A stretch of 64,000 nt of DNA, taken from the NCBI RefSeq assembly GCF_001894825.1, contig NZ_BCWY01000004.1:1-64000 (forward strand), written 5' to 3'. This DNA is from Rhodococcus jostii NBRC 16295. GTDB taxonomy: Bacteria; Actinomycetota; Actinomycetes; Mycobacteriales; Mycobacteriaceae. The position numbers and the translations under genes were made by a program. Within the stretch, counting starts at the first letter, position 1. Each line of letters opens with the position of its first letter. The notes beneath the pieces were generated by a model. The model had not been told where the DNA came from and made no database searches. It was given only the letters and a program-made list of their open reading frames with translations. Below, piece by piece: positions 8,521 to 16,730 of this stretch.

Positions 8521-8547
8521 ATTCGGAGCACTCTCCGCGGCGGATGG
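8521..8547 (-). promoter_or_regulatory. SigK-type promoter of the fasciclin gene
   Basis: Minus strand: CCATCC (8547-8542), 15-nt spacer, CCGAAT (8526-8521). Predicted transcription start is near 8514, giving a leader of about 43 nt that contains GGAGAGG. The -35 element belongs to an 11-bp inverted repeat (8542-8552 with 8566-8576) shared with the divergent lipocalin promoter. Confidence 0.8.
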
Positions 8548-8570
8548 GTCGAGTATCTTCCGGCGTCGAC

Positions 8571-8597
8571 CCATCCGATTCGGAGGAGGCGCCGAAT
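8571..8597 (+). promoter_or_regulatory. SigK-type promoter of the lipocalin gene
   Basis: Plus strand: CCATCC (8571-8576), 15-nt spacer, CCGAAT (8592-8597). The leader to the ATG at 8675 would be about 70 nt and begins with a possible 7-bp hairpin (8600-8606 with 8616-8622). Its -35 faces that of the fasciclin promoter 23 bp away. Confidence 0.78.
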
Positions 8598-8674
8598 GCC
8601 CGGTGAGAGGGTGTTTCACCGGCCCTCTGTTTCGGCTGCCAGTTTTCGACCGCACTATCGTGAAAGGATCCGAG

Positions 8675-9277
8675 ATGACACTCTCGAAGGCACGTGGATT
8701 CGCCGCAGGACTGTTGACCGCGGCAGCAGCGGCGGTGCTGATCGCGAGCCCGGCGCAGGCTCAGCCCGGTGCGCTCGCACCCGTTCCGTCCCTCGACGTC
8801 CAGCGGTACCTCGGCACGTGGTACCAGTTGGCCGCTGTGCCACAGCCGTTCAACCTGGACTGTGCGCGGGACACGAAGGCGACGTACGGGCTCGTCGATC
8901 CGTCGAACGTCAGCGTCGCCAACTCGTGCACCACGTGGGCGGGAGGAACCAACGGCATCACCGGCAATGCTCGCGTCAACGATCCGGTCACCAATGCGCA
9001 ACTCCACGTGAGCTTCCCGGACGTGCCGTTCCAGAGTTCGGCGGACGGACCCACCAACTACGTGGTCACCTACGTCGCCGACGACTACTCGTGGGCGCTC
9101 GTCGGCGATCCGGCACGGGCGTCGGGTTTCGTCCTCTCCCGCACGCCGGCGGTGGACGAAGCTGGGTGGACGCAGATCCGGCAGGTGGTGGAGTCACGCG
9201 GCTACAACTCGTGCCTGCTGCTGACGTCCCCGGCCACCGGCGGCCGAGAGGGAATTCAGCCGCTCTGCACGGTCTGA
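8675..9277 (+). CDS. Secreted lipocalin family protein
   Basis: Bacterial lipocalin (Blc-like) of 200 aa. It has a Sec signal peptide (about 1-29, ending SPAQAQ), the lipocalin signature around DVQRYLGTWYQLAAVPQPF (about 38-56), and the second and third conserved blocks NYVVTYVADDYSWALVGDP and GFVLSRTP. There is no lipobox, so it is probably exported free or processed by signal peptidase I. AAAGGA precedes the ATG. It is transcribed away from the fasciclin gene from a SigK-type promoter, which suggests a role in binding or repairing membrane lipids. The last 22 nt overlap the convergent gene. Confidence 0.87.
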   Translation: MTLSKARGFAAGLLTAAAAAVLIASPAQAQPGALAPVPSLDVQRYLGTWYQLAAVPQPFNLDCARDTKATYGLVDPSNVSVANSCTTWAGGTNGITGNARVNDPVTNAQLHVSFPDVPFQSSADGPTNYVVTYVADDYSWALVGDPARASGFVLSRTPAVDEAGWTQIRQVVESRGYNSCLLLTSPATGGREGIQPLCTV

Positions 9278-10743
9278 CGGGCCGCGGAGCCGGTGATGTT
9301 CTCCATCATGCCTTTGAAGATGATGCCGTGGAACGGAAGGATGGAGTACCAATACAACCGCCCGGCCACACCTTTCGGGAAGAAGATCGCCCGCTGATCG
9401 AGCCGGGACCGGTCGGGGTCCACTCGGTGGACACGCCATTCGAGCCACGCCCCGCCCGGCGCCCGCATCTCGGCACGCAGCCGTAGCAGCGTTCCCCGTT
9501 CGATGCGTTCGACGCGCCAGAAGTCCAGCGGGTCACCGGTGTTGAGCTGCTTCGGGTTCCGGCGTCCGCGGGTGAGCCCGACACCGCCGACCACACGGTC
9601 GAGCCAGCCGCGCACCGACCAGGCGAGCGGGAACGAGTACCAGCCGTTCTCGCCGCCGATGCTCTCGACGACGCTCCACAGTGTGTCGGCGTCCGCCTCG
9701 CAGTCCTTGGTGCGTTCGTCGGTGTAGACGACCTCGCCGGCCCAGTCGGGGTCGGAGGGCAATGGGTCGGAGGGGGCGCCCACCGGGGACGCGCTCGCCC
9801 ATGTCGTCTCGACCTCGCCGTTGTCGATGCGCCGCAACGCCAATCGCACCGCGTCCCGGTACGTCGTCAATCCCTCCTTCGGCGGCGGAATCACGTCGTC
9901 GATGTCGTGTTCGGCGGCGACGGCGTCGTTGTGAAGCGATTCGATCAGCGCGCGCCCGAGCGAGCGGGGAATCGGGGTGACCAGTCCGATCCACAGCCCG
10001 GCGAGTTTCGGGGTGAGTACCGGCAGGACGAGGATGCGCCGCTGACGCAAGCCGGCGACCTCGGCGTACGTCTGCATCATCTCTCCGTACCGGATGACGT
10101 CGGGGCCGCCGATGTCGAACGTGCGACTGCGCGGCAGGGGCGCGTCGGCCGCGGCGACGAGGTAATGCAGCACGTCGCGGACCGCGATCGGCTGGATCCT
10201 GTTGTTCACCCAGCGCGGAGTGGTCATCACGGGCAGCCGGTTGGTGAGGTGCCGGATCATCTCGAACGACGCCGAACCCGAGCCGATGACCACACCCGCC
10301 TGCAGAACCATTGTGGGAACACCGGAGTCGAGGAGAATCTGCCCCACCTGGGTACGGGAGCGCAGGTGGGGTGAGAGATCCGCCGAGTCGGGATGCAGTC
10401 CGCCGAGATAGACGATGCGGCCGACGCCGGACGTGCGGGCAGCCTCGGCGACGTTCTCCGCGCTGATGCGCTCGGCCTCCTCGAACTCGTCTGAGCCACC
10501 CATCGAGTGCACCAGGTAGTAGACGACGTCCACGTCCGCGAAAGCAGCAGAAAGGGATTCGGGATCACTCAGGTCGCCGCGAGCGACCTCGACGTCGGAC
10601 GCCCACGGAACGTCGGTCAGTTTTTCGGGCGCCCGCGCCAGCACCCGCACGCGGTACCCGGCTGCAGCGAGCCGGGGAGCGAGACGTCCGCCGATGTATC
10701 CGGTGGCGCCAGTGACCAGTACACGCAACTGCGTCATCCCCAT
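9256..10743 (-). CDS. NAD(P)-binding SDR protein with C-terminal DUF2867
   Basis: Protein of 495 aa. The N-terminal atypical SDR (about 1-280) shows VLVTGATGYIGGRLAPRLAAAG and YLVHSMGG; the C-terminal DUF2867 domain (about 320-485) includes the WRVERIERGTLLRLRAEMRAPG segment of the family. The ATG at 10743 or the one at 10737 could be used. Function is unknown; relatives are annotated as nucleoside-diphosphate-sugar epimerases without proof. Its 3' end overlaps the lipocalin gene tail-to-tail by 22 nt, and it is divergent from the next gene with a 53-nt gap. Confidence 0.85.
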   Translation of the reverse strand: MGMTQLRVLVTGATGYIGGRLAPRLAAAGYRVRVLARAPEKLTDVPWASDVEVARGDLSDPESLSAAFADVDVVYYLVHSMGGSDEFEEAERISAENVAEAARTSGVGRIVYLGGLHPDSADLSPHLRSRTQVGQILLDSGVPTMVLQAGVVIGSGSASFEMIRHLTNRLPVMTTPRWVNNRIQPIAVRDVLHYLVAAADAPLPRSRTFDIGGPDVIRYGEMMQTYAEVAGLRQRRILVLPVLTPKLAGLWIGLVTPIPRSLGRALIESLHNDAVAAEHDIDDVIPPPKEGLTTYRDAVRLALRRIDNGEVETTWASASPVGAPSDPLPSDPDWAGEVVYTDERTKDCEADADTLWSVVESIGGENGWYSFPLAWSVRGWLDRVVGGVGLTRGRRNPKQLNTGDPLDFWRVERIERGTLLRLRAEMRAPGGAWLEWRVHRVDPDRSRLDQRAIFFPKGVAGRLYWYSILPFHGIIFKGMMENITGSAARQTVQSG

Positions 10744-10796
10744 ACGCTACCGGCTTCGCCACCGCGGTGCTTTTGGATCGCGACTAAGGTCGTGTC

Positions 10797-12149
10797 ATGG
10801 GCATCGTGCATTCGAGTGTGGTCGAGGCCTCGCGGGACGAGTTGTTCGCCTGGCACGCGAGGGCCGGAGCGTTCGCCCGGCTGTCGCCGCCGTGGCAGCC
10901 ACTGAGTCTCGCGAAGGAATCCGAGTCTCTGGAATCGGGCCGCGCCGAGTTACGGATGCCCGGTGGCCTGACCTGGATCGCGCAGCACGACGCGAAGGAA
11001 TACGACCCTCCACACCGGTTCGTCGACTACTCGGCCGCCCTGCCGCTGCGACTGCTCGTGCCGTGGCGGCACACGCACACGTTCGACGTCGTGTCCGAGG
11101 GCAGGACCCGGGTCACCGACCGGGTCGACACCATCGTGCCCGGCCACTTCCTTCGATCGACGTTCGTCTACCGGCACCGCCAACTTGCCGACGACATCGC
11201 CCGGCACCATTGGGCGGCGACGCAGCTTCCCGGACCGTTGACGATTGCGGTCACCGGCAGCTCGGGTCTCGTGGGCTCCGCTCTGACCGCGTTCCTGAGC
11301 ACGGGCGGGCACCGGGTGGTGCGACTCGTGCGCCGCGCTCCCGCCACACCCGACGAACGACGCTGGAACCCGGATGGGCCGGCCGCGGACCTGCTCGACG
11401 GGGTCGATGCGGTGATTCACCTCGCCGGGGCGTCCATCGCGGGCCGCTTCACCGACGGTCACCGCCGGGCGATCAGGGACAGTCGGATCGAACCCACCCG
11501 GCGGCTGGCGGAGGTGGCGGCAGCGTCCGGGCAGGGTCCGAAGATCTTCGTCAGTGCGTCGGCGATCGGGTACTACGGCCCCGACCGTGGCGACGAGGAG
11601 CTTCACGAGCAGGACGAGCGCGGTGACGGGTTCCTCGCCGACGTGGTGGCGGACTGGGAGGACGCGGCGAAGCCGGCCGCCGACGCCGGGCTGCGGGTGG
11701 TCCACGTCCGCACCGGGATCGTGCAGTCCCCGAGCGGGGGTGTGCTGCGCCTGCAGCGGCCGCTGTTCGAGGTCGGGCTCGGAGGGCGGCTCGGTGCGGG
11801 AACGCAGTGGCTGTCGTGGATCGACATCGACGATCTGATCGACGTGTACCACCGCGCCGTCGTCGACTCGGAGTTGAGCGGCCCGGTGAACGCGGTGGCG
11901 CCGAATCCGGTGCGCAACGAGGAGTACACCGCAGTCCTGGCGTCGGTGCTGCACCGCCCGGCGTTTCTCCCGGTACCCGATTTCGGACCGAAGTTGCTGC
12001 TCGGCGAACAGGGAGCACGCGAACTCGCCCTGGCCGATCAGCGCGTCACCCCGGGCAAGCTCCTCGAACGGGACCACCGATTCCGGCGACCCGACCTCGA
12101 CACCGCACTACGCCACCAGCTGGGGCGATTCAAGTCGGACGAGGGATAG
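10797..12149 (+). CDS. TIGR01777 family epimerase fused to an SRPBCC domain
   Basis: 450 aa. An N-terminal SRPBCC/polyketide-cyclase-like domain (about 1-145; HTFDVVSEGRTRVTDRVDTI) is followed by an SDR-type epimerase (TVAVTGSSGLVGSAL-like motif read as AVTGSSGLVGSALTAFL at about 150) and a C-terminal DUF1731 segment (FGPKLLLGEQGARELALADQ). A -10-like TAAGGT (10785-10790) ends 6 nt before the ATG, so the mRNA is probably leaderless. The reaction is unknown; related proteins are called cell-division-inhibitor SulA-like without support. Confidence 0.85.
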   Translation: MGIVHSSVVEASRDELFAWHARAGAFARLSPPWQPLSLAKESESLESGRAELRMPGGLTWIAQHDAKEYDPPHRFVDYSAALPLRLLVPWRHTHTFDVVSEGRTRVTDRVDTIVPGHFLRSTFVYRHRQLADDIARHHWAATQLPGPLTIAVTGSSGLVGSALTAFLSTGGHRVVRLVRRAPATPDERRWNPDGPAADLLDGVDAVIHLAGASIAGRFTDGHRRAIRDSRIEPTRRLAEVAAASGQGPKIFVSASAIGYYGPDRGDEELHEQDERGDGFLADVVADWEDAAKPAADAGLRVVHVRTGIVQSPSGGVLRLQRPLFEVGLGGRLGAGTQWLSWIDIDDLIDVYHRAVVDSELSGPVNAVAPNPVRNEEYTAVLASVLHRPAFLPVPDFGPKLLLGEQGARELALADQRVTPGKLLERDHRFRRPDLDTALRHQLGRFKSDEG

Positions 12150-12498
12150 CGCGCCCCGCGTCATACGCCGCCACCACCCGTTTCGGTGCGGTGAGGCGCC
12201 ACGCCTCCTCGACGAGTTCGGCCAGCTCGTCGGTGTCGACGCGGTCGAGAACGACGTCGATCCACCCGTAGCGTCCGAAGAACGGCGCGACCAGGAACAC
12301 GTCGGGGTCTTCCTGCAGCAGGGCAGCCTGCGTTTCCTTGGTCGCCTTGAGGCAGACGGTGGGGGCGCCGTAACCGACGAGGCCGAACATCTTCTTGCGC
12401 ACGCGGAAGGTGGGCTGATCGCCCCAGTTGGCGATCACGATCTCCTGCGCCTCCGGCAACGCCAGCATCATCGCGCGAACGTCGTGTTCGGTGGGCAT
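12130..12498 (-). CDS. MmcQ/YjbR family DNA-binding-fold protein
   Basis: Protein of 122 aa of the YjbR (double-wing motif) family. Family features seen are RAMMLALPEAQE near the start, ANWGDQPTFRVRKKMFGLV, and the C-terminal WIDVVLDRVDTDELAELVEEAWRL split across the final helix. The ATG at 12498 has AGGAG upstream. The 3' end overlaps the convergent epimerase gene by 20 nt. No function is established for most members. Confidence 0.85.
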   Translation of the reverse strand: MPTEHDVRAMMLALPEAQEIVIANWGDQPTFRVRKKMFGLVGYGAPTVCLKATKETQAALLQEDPDVFLVAPFFGRYGWIDVVLDRVDTDELAELVEEAWRLTAPKRVVAAYDAGRAIPRPT

Positions 12499-12574
12499 GA
12501 CAGCTCCTGGGCCGGCGGTCGGTGGTACGGAACAGTTATAGTCCCGACCACCGACAGGCCGGACGGCGGCGCGG

Positions 12575-13690
12575 TCAGACGAAGGCGAACTCGTCTCCGG
12601 CGTGAAATTTGGCCAGCGATTCGGACACCGAACGCCGTGACGGCGGGTGGAAGGCGAATGCGTGGACGGCGGCGGCGAGGTAGCCGATGTCGGAGGACTT
12701 GATGAACGCGATCCCGCCCAGCGATTCGACGGCCGCCGAAGACGCGCGGACGAGTGCGTCGCGGATCGCGATGCGGGACAGTAACAGTCGAACCGAGATG
12801 TCCTGTCCGCGTTCGCCTTCGTCGACCGCGCGGGCGATGTTCTCGACAGCGCCCATGGCGTTCTCGACGTCGGCGGCGGCGCGCACGTAACCCTCGTAGT
12901 CGTCCTTGCCGGCCGCCAGCAGCCGTTCGAGCAACGCACTCGCGGCGCCCAGGTAGTTGGCGGTGACGAGCATCCCGAACCACAGGTACCCGGTCATCTC
13001 GTGTTGTCCGTCGGGGTCGTCGGCGCCGTTGAGGAGGACGAGGTCGGCCGGCACCTCGACGTCTTCTAGGCGCACCTCGTCGCTTTCGGCTCCGGCGAGG
13101 ATCCAGCTCTCCCAGAACGGTCGCACGGAGATTCCGGGGGTGTTGGCGGGGATCAGCGCGATCGCCCTCTCGCCGGTGTCGACTTCGACGCTGGCGGTGA
13201 GCAGGTCCATCGACCCGGACAGGCTGCACGGCTTCTTGCTGCCGTTGACGATGTAGCTCGAGCCCTTCTTCGTGGCGGTCATCGTGGGGATGAAGACGCT
13301 GCCCCCGGTGACGCCCTCGGAGAAGCCGGAGGCGACGATGGCGCGTTGTTCCACCAGGCTCTTGATGAGCGCGCGATCGTCGTCCGTAGCCTCCTGCGCG
13401 AACTCGTTGAGGGTGGCGAGCGACAGATGGTGCATGGTGGTGGCGGCGCCGAGCGAGGGCGACCTGCTTCCGATCGCCCGTTGCACCCGCACGGCCTCCA
13501 GCGCGGAAGCCCCGAGCCCACCGGATTCCTTCGGGATGGTCAGTGCGGTGCCGCCTGCGTCCCGGAAGCGTCGAATGGCCCCGCTGTCTCTGCCTTCCAG
13601 TGTGAGCAGGGGTGTCTCGTCCAGGTAGGTGGCGAGGTCGGGCAGGTAGGACTTCAGCGCTGCGTGTTCACGGGCCATCAATGCGGTCAT
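12575..13690 (-). CDS. Acyl-CoA dehydrogenase-like flavoprotein
   Basis: 371 aa, acyl-CoA dehydrogenase fold: N-terminal helical part with GGTALTIPKESGGLGASALEAV, a middle beta part (SGFSEGVTGGSVFIPTMTA) and a C-terminal helical part (AVESLGGIAFIKSSDIGYLA). The usual ARTS/EGT catalytic-Glu motif of true dehydrogenases is not evident, so it may be a dehydrogenase for an unusual substrate or a flavin monooxygenase-like member. It is divergent from the alpha-oxoamine synthase across a 170-bp region carrying a large palindrome, which suggests shared regulation. Confidence 0.8.
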   Translation of the reverse strand: MTALMAREHAALKSYLPDLATYLDETPLLTLEGRDSGAIRRFRDAGGTALTIPKESGGLGASALEAVRVQRAIGSRSPSLGAATTMHHLSLATLNEFAQEATDDDRALIKSLVEQRAIVASGFSEGVTGGSVFIPTMTATKKGSSYIVNGSKKPCSLSGSMDLLTASVEVDTGERAIALIPANTPGISVRPFWESWILAGAESDEVRLEDVEVPADLVLLNGADDPDGQHEMTGYLWFGMLVTANYLGAASALLERLLAAGKDDYEGYVRAAADVENAMGAVENIARAVDEGERGQDISVRLLLSRIAIRDALVRASSAAVESLGGIAFIKSSDIGYLAAAVHAFAFHPPSRRSVSESLAKFHAGDEFAFV

Positions 13691-13746
13691 GACACTCCTC
13701 GAGTTGTTCGCGGAAATTCCGGATTCCCAGGGATATCCATTGGGGC

Positions 13747-13814
13747 ATTCGGAGCGATGGCCGAGTGGGTTTGGTCGCGCCGGTCACCAAACCGGATCGG
13801 CGATCGCTCCGAAT
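13747..13814. promoter_or_regulatory. 68-bp nested palindrome between divergent genes
   Basis: Outer arms ATTCGGAGCGAT (13747-13758) and ATCGCTCCGAAT (13803-13814) are perfect 12-bp complements. Inner arms GGTTTGGT and ACCAAACC enclose a 10-nt centre. It lies 57 nt from the acyl-CoA-dehydrogenase-like start and 46 nt from the alpha-oxoamine synthase start, so it could be a shared operator or an unrelated palindromic repeat. Confidence 0.6.
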
Positions 13815-13860
13815 CAACTGAGTAATCCCGATCATGCACACGGCGAGGAGATTGGTATCG

Positions 13861-15093
13861 ATGGCTGTGAACAAGTTGATCCAGAGGCTGGGTGGCGACG
13901 ACCGGGTGGATCTGCTCCGGGCGGTCCGCGACTCGGACGTGAGTCCGTACTTCCGCGTGATGGAGTCCGCGACCGCGCCCGTCGTCCAGGTGGAAGGCTC
14001 GGACCGGATCATGCTCGGTTCCAACAACTATCTCGGGCTGGCGGATCACCCCGCGATCCGGCAGGGCGCGCAGGACGCTCTCGACACGTTCGGCGGTGCG
14101 ATCACCGGAAGCCGGCTCCTGAACGGCACCATGGATCTGCACCTCGAACTCGAATCGGAAATCGCCGAATGGCACGGCACCGAGGACGCGATGGTGTTCA
14201 CCACCGGCTATCAAACGAATCTCGGCACGATCAGCGCGGTCGTCGGCGTCGATGACGTCGTCGTCGTCGACTCCGCAGCGCACGCGTCGATTCGCGACGG
14301 GTGCGCGTTGTCCGGCGCCACCGTCCGCAAGTTCCGGCACAACGACGTCACCGACCTGGAGAACATCCTGGAGGACACGGCGGACGGTGACGGCGCGGTG
14401 CTGGTGATCGTGGACGGGTTGTATTCGATGGAGGGCGACCTCGCCCCGCTGGGTGCGATCTCCGCACTGTGCGACCGTCACGGCGCGGCCCTGATGGTGG
14501 ACGAGGCGCACAGTCTCGGCATCTTCGGCGCACAGCGAACCGGCGCCGCCGAAATGCTCGGGATCGACGGCGACACGGACATCCGTATGGCGTCACTGTC
14601 CAAGAGCCCCAGCTCCACAGGCGGATTCATCGCCGGCTCCCGCGACCTCCTCGACTCACTGCGGGTGAACGCCCGCGCCTTCCTGTTCACGACCTCCGGT
14701 GTTCCCGCCGCGGTGGGGGCGTCGCTCGCGGCGGTGCGGCTGATCCGCAGCGAGGAGGGCGAACAGCGGGCGCGGCGCGCACTGGACAACGCCGCGACCC
14801 TGCGGTCCGGGCTCGCGGGCAACGGCCTCGACGTGGGTGCGTTGTCACCGCTCCCCGGGGGGCGCGAGACGGTGACGCCCATCGTGTCCGTCCATATCGG
14901 CGACGACCTCGAGGCGATGAAGCTCTGGCGCACACTGTTCGACAAGGGTGTGTTCACCAGCGCGGCACTGTATCCCGCGGTGCCCCGGTCGGGTGCGATG
15001 CTCCGGCTGTGCGTCATGGCCACCCACACCGACGCACAGTTGCGGCGGGCGGTGGACGTGATCTCCGAGACCGTCACGGAGGCCGCGGCGTGA
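13861..15093 (+). CDS. Alpha-oxoamine synthase family PLP enzyme (AONS/KBL-like)
   Basis: PLP-dependent enzyme of 410 aa that should condense an amino acid with an acyl-CoA or acyl-ACP with decarboxylation. Seen: substrate-pocket segment SNNYLGLADHP, GSRLLNGTMDLHLELE, VDEAHSLG (Asp214 and His217 stacking and binding PLP), and SLSKSPSSTGGF with the likely Schiff-base Lys248. The ATG at 13861 has GAGGAG upstream; the in-frame ATG at 13834 is less likely. No bioA/bioB/bioD genes are near, and the partners are an epimerase and an acyl-CoA-dehydrogenase-like protein, so biotin synthesis is unlikely. Product unknown. Confidence 0.85.
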   Translation: MAVNKLIQRLGGDDRVDLLRAVRDSDVSPYFRVMESATAPVVQVEGSDRIMLGSNNYLGLADHPAIRQGAQDALDTFGGAITGSRLLNGTMDLHLELESEIAEWHGTEDAMVFTTGYQTNLGTISAVVGVDDVVVVDSAAHASIRDGCALSGATVRKFRHNDVTDLENILEDTADGDGAVLVIVDGLYSMEGDLAPLGAISALCDRHGAALMVDEAHSLGIFGAQRTGAAEMLGIDGDTDIRMASLSKSPSSTGGFIAGSRDLLDSLRVNARAFLFTTSGVPAAVGASLAAVRLIRSEEGEQRARRALDNAATLRSGLAGNGLDVGALSPLPGGRETVTPIVSVHIGDDLEAMKLWRTLFDKGVFTSAALYPAVPRSGAMLRLCVMATHTDAQLRRAVDVISETVTEAAA

Positions 15094-16688
15094 TGAAGGT
15101 GGCCGTCACCGGTGCGACGAGCGATTTCGGCGCCGCGATTCTTCCTGTGCTGCTGGCCGATCCGGACATCGACACGGTGATCGGGCTCGGCAGGCGCGAA
15201 CTGCGGCTCGAGCACCCGAAACTCGAATCCGTCCGGATGGACATCCGCGACCCGGGCATCGAGGACGTGTTCCGCGGCTGCGAGGCCGTCGTCCACCTGG
15301 CGTTCGTGGTGGAGGAGATCCGGGACAAGACGGCGACCCACGACATCAATCTGCGGGGTTCCCGCAACGTCATCGACTCCGCCTACCGCGCCGGCGCGCT
15401 CCGTGTCGTGATCGCGTCGAGCATCAACGCATACGGACCGGAGCTGCGGCCGAAGCCGGTGAACGAAGACGTCTATCCCGCAGGCGATCCGGACCGGTAC
15501 TACTTCCACGACAAGGCCGAGGTCGAACACTACGCCGAATGGTGGCTGCGGCGGCATCCGGGCGAGATGGCGATCTCGATGCTGCGCCCCACCTACATCA
15601 TCGGACCGGACTTCTCCAACGACGGCATCGACCAGCTCACCGGCCCGGTCGGTGCGTTTCCGCGGGCCGACGAGGCCGCGTACCAGTTCCTGCACCAGCG
15701 CGACATGGCCGACGCGTTCCACCGCGCCGTGAAACAGGACCTCGTGGGACCCTTCAACCTCGGACCGAGGGACCGGGTGGGCGTCCGGGAACTCGCCGCC
15801 ATGCAGGGTCAACGGATGTTCGACGTGCCCGAGCGGCCGGCGGTCGTGGCGGCGAACATCGCGTTCCGGCTCGGGCTCACCGCGTTCTCCGGCCAGTGGG
15901 TGACCGCGGGCGAGACCGTCGTCGATTCGACGCGACTCATCGAGGCCACGGGATGGGCACCGACGCTGACGGCCCGGGAGTCGGCGGCTGTCATGATCCT
16001 GCTGCAGGGAAAGTCGTTGGTGCGCCGGGAGGACGCGCTGGAACGTCGCATCGCCTGTGAAGCGGCGCTGGAACCGGCGTCCGAGTTCGTCGGGGTCGAC
16101 GGCCGCGGGCTCGAGCACGTCCAGATTCCCGCTGCGACGGGAGCGGTCCACGCCGAAGTCCACGCGGCGCGGTCGGGCGGCGCAGCCACCGTGGGATCGG
16201 GCGGCGCAGCCACCGTGGGATCGGGCGGCGCAGCCACCGTGGGATCGGGCGGCGCAGCCACCGTGGTCCTGCCTGCACCACCCGGACTCCACGCACGGTA
16301 TCTCACGCCCCTCGCGGCGGAATTGGCGGAAAACGGTGTCGACGTCGTCGTCGTGGACCTGCCCGGACACGGGCTGAGCACCGGGAAGCGCGGTCACGCG
16401 ACCATGCCCGGGGTGAACGATGCCCTGGCGGTTGCCCTCGGCTACGCGAGGATCCGGTTCGGTTCCGCACCGCACGTGGTCCGGGTGGGTGACGCCACCG
16501 AGCGCCTGTCGCGGCCGGGGCGCTGGCGGTCGAAGGTCGGGCGCTCGCGGACCCACGTGGCGGTCAACCCGGCGGACGGGTTGCTCCCGCGCCGGCTGCG
16601 GTACGAGGGTGGACTCGAGCACCTTCCGCATGCGCACTCCGCCCGGGACATCGTCGCGCTCACACGCGCCGATCGGGTCGCCTCGTAG
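15093..16688 (+). CDS. NAD-dependent epimerase fused to an alpha/beta-hydrolase remnant
   Basis: 531 aa starting at the ATG that overlaps the preceding stop (TGATGA). Residues 1-310 form an extended SDR (AVTGATSDFGAAILPVLL; SSINAYGPELRP and YYFHDKAEVE supplying the active-site Ser, Tyr and Lys). Residues about 360-392 are four copies of an 8-residue Gly/Ala/Thr/Val/Ser unit. The rest resembles the first half of an alpha/beta hydrolase (VVVVDLPGHGLSTGKRGH) but breaks off into VVRVGDATERL where the GxSxG nucleophile elbow should be. The hydrolase part is therefore probably non-catalytic. The epimerase part likely acts on the product of the alpha-oxoamine synthase. Confidence 0.82.
   Translation: MKVAVTGATSDFGAAILPVLLADPDIDTVIGLGRRELRLEHPKLESVRMDIRDPGIEDVFRGCEAVVHLAFVVEEIRDKTATHDINLRGSRNVIDSAYRAGALRVVIASSINAYGPELRPKPVNEDVYPAGDPDRYYFHDKAEVEHYAEWWLRRHPGEMAISMLRPTYIIGPDFSNDGIDQLTGPVGAFPRADEAAYQFLHQRDMADAFHRAVKQDLVGPFNLGPRDRVGVRELAAMQGQRMFDVPERPAVVAANIAFRLGLTAFSGQWVTAGETVVDSTRLIEATGWAPTLTARESAAVMILLQGKSLVRREDALERRIACEAALEPASEFVGVDGRGLEHVQIPAATGAVHAEVHAARSGGAATVGSGGAATVGSGGAATVGSGGAATVVLPAPPGLHARYLTPLAAELAENGVDVVVVDLPGHGLSTGKRGHATMPGVNDALAVALGYARIRFGSAPHVVRVGDATERLSRPGRWRSKVGRSRTHVAVNPADGLLPRRLRYEGGLEHLPHAHSARDIVALTRADRVAS
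16172..16267. repeat. In-frame 24-bp tandem repeat, four units
   Basis: Four near-identical 24-bp units built on GTGGGATCGGGCGGCGCAGCC, each coding for eight residues, sit between the epimerase and hydrolase-like parts of the fusion gene. The period is a multiple of three, so copy-number change would lengthen or shorten the linker without a frameshift. Confidence 0.9.
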
Positions 16689-16730
16689 AGTTGTCGCCGA
16701 GACGTCGGAGGCAGCGAACAGGAGTGAACC

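Noticed and set aside
13861..15093. Biotin synthesis gene bioF
   Set aside because: Fold and active site fit, but no biotin genes are adjacent and the neighbours point to a different pathway.
16172..16267. Regular 24-bp repeats as a CRISPR array
   Set aside because: Units are directly adjacent without spacers and code in frame for a peptide repeat.
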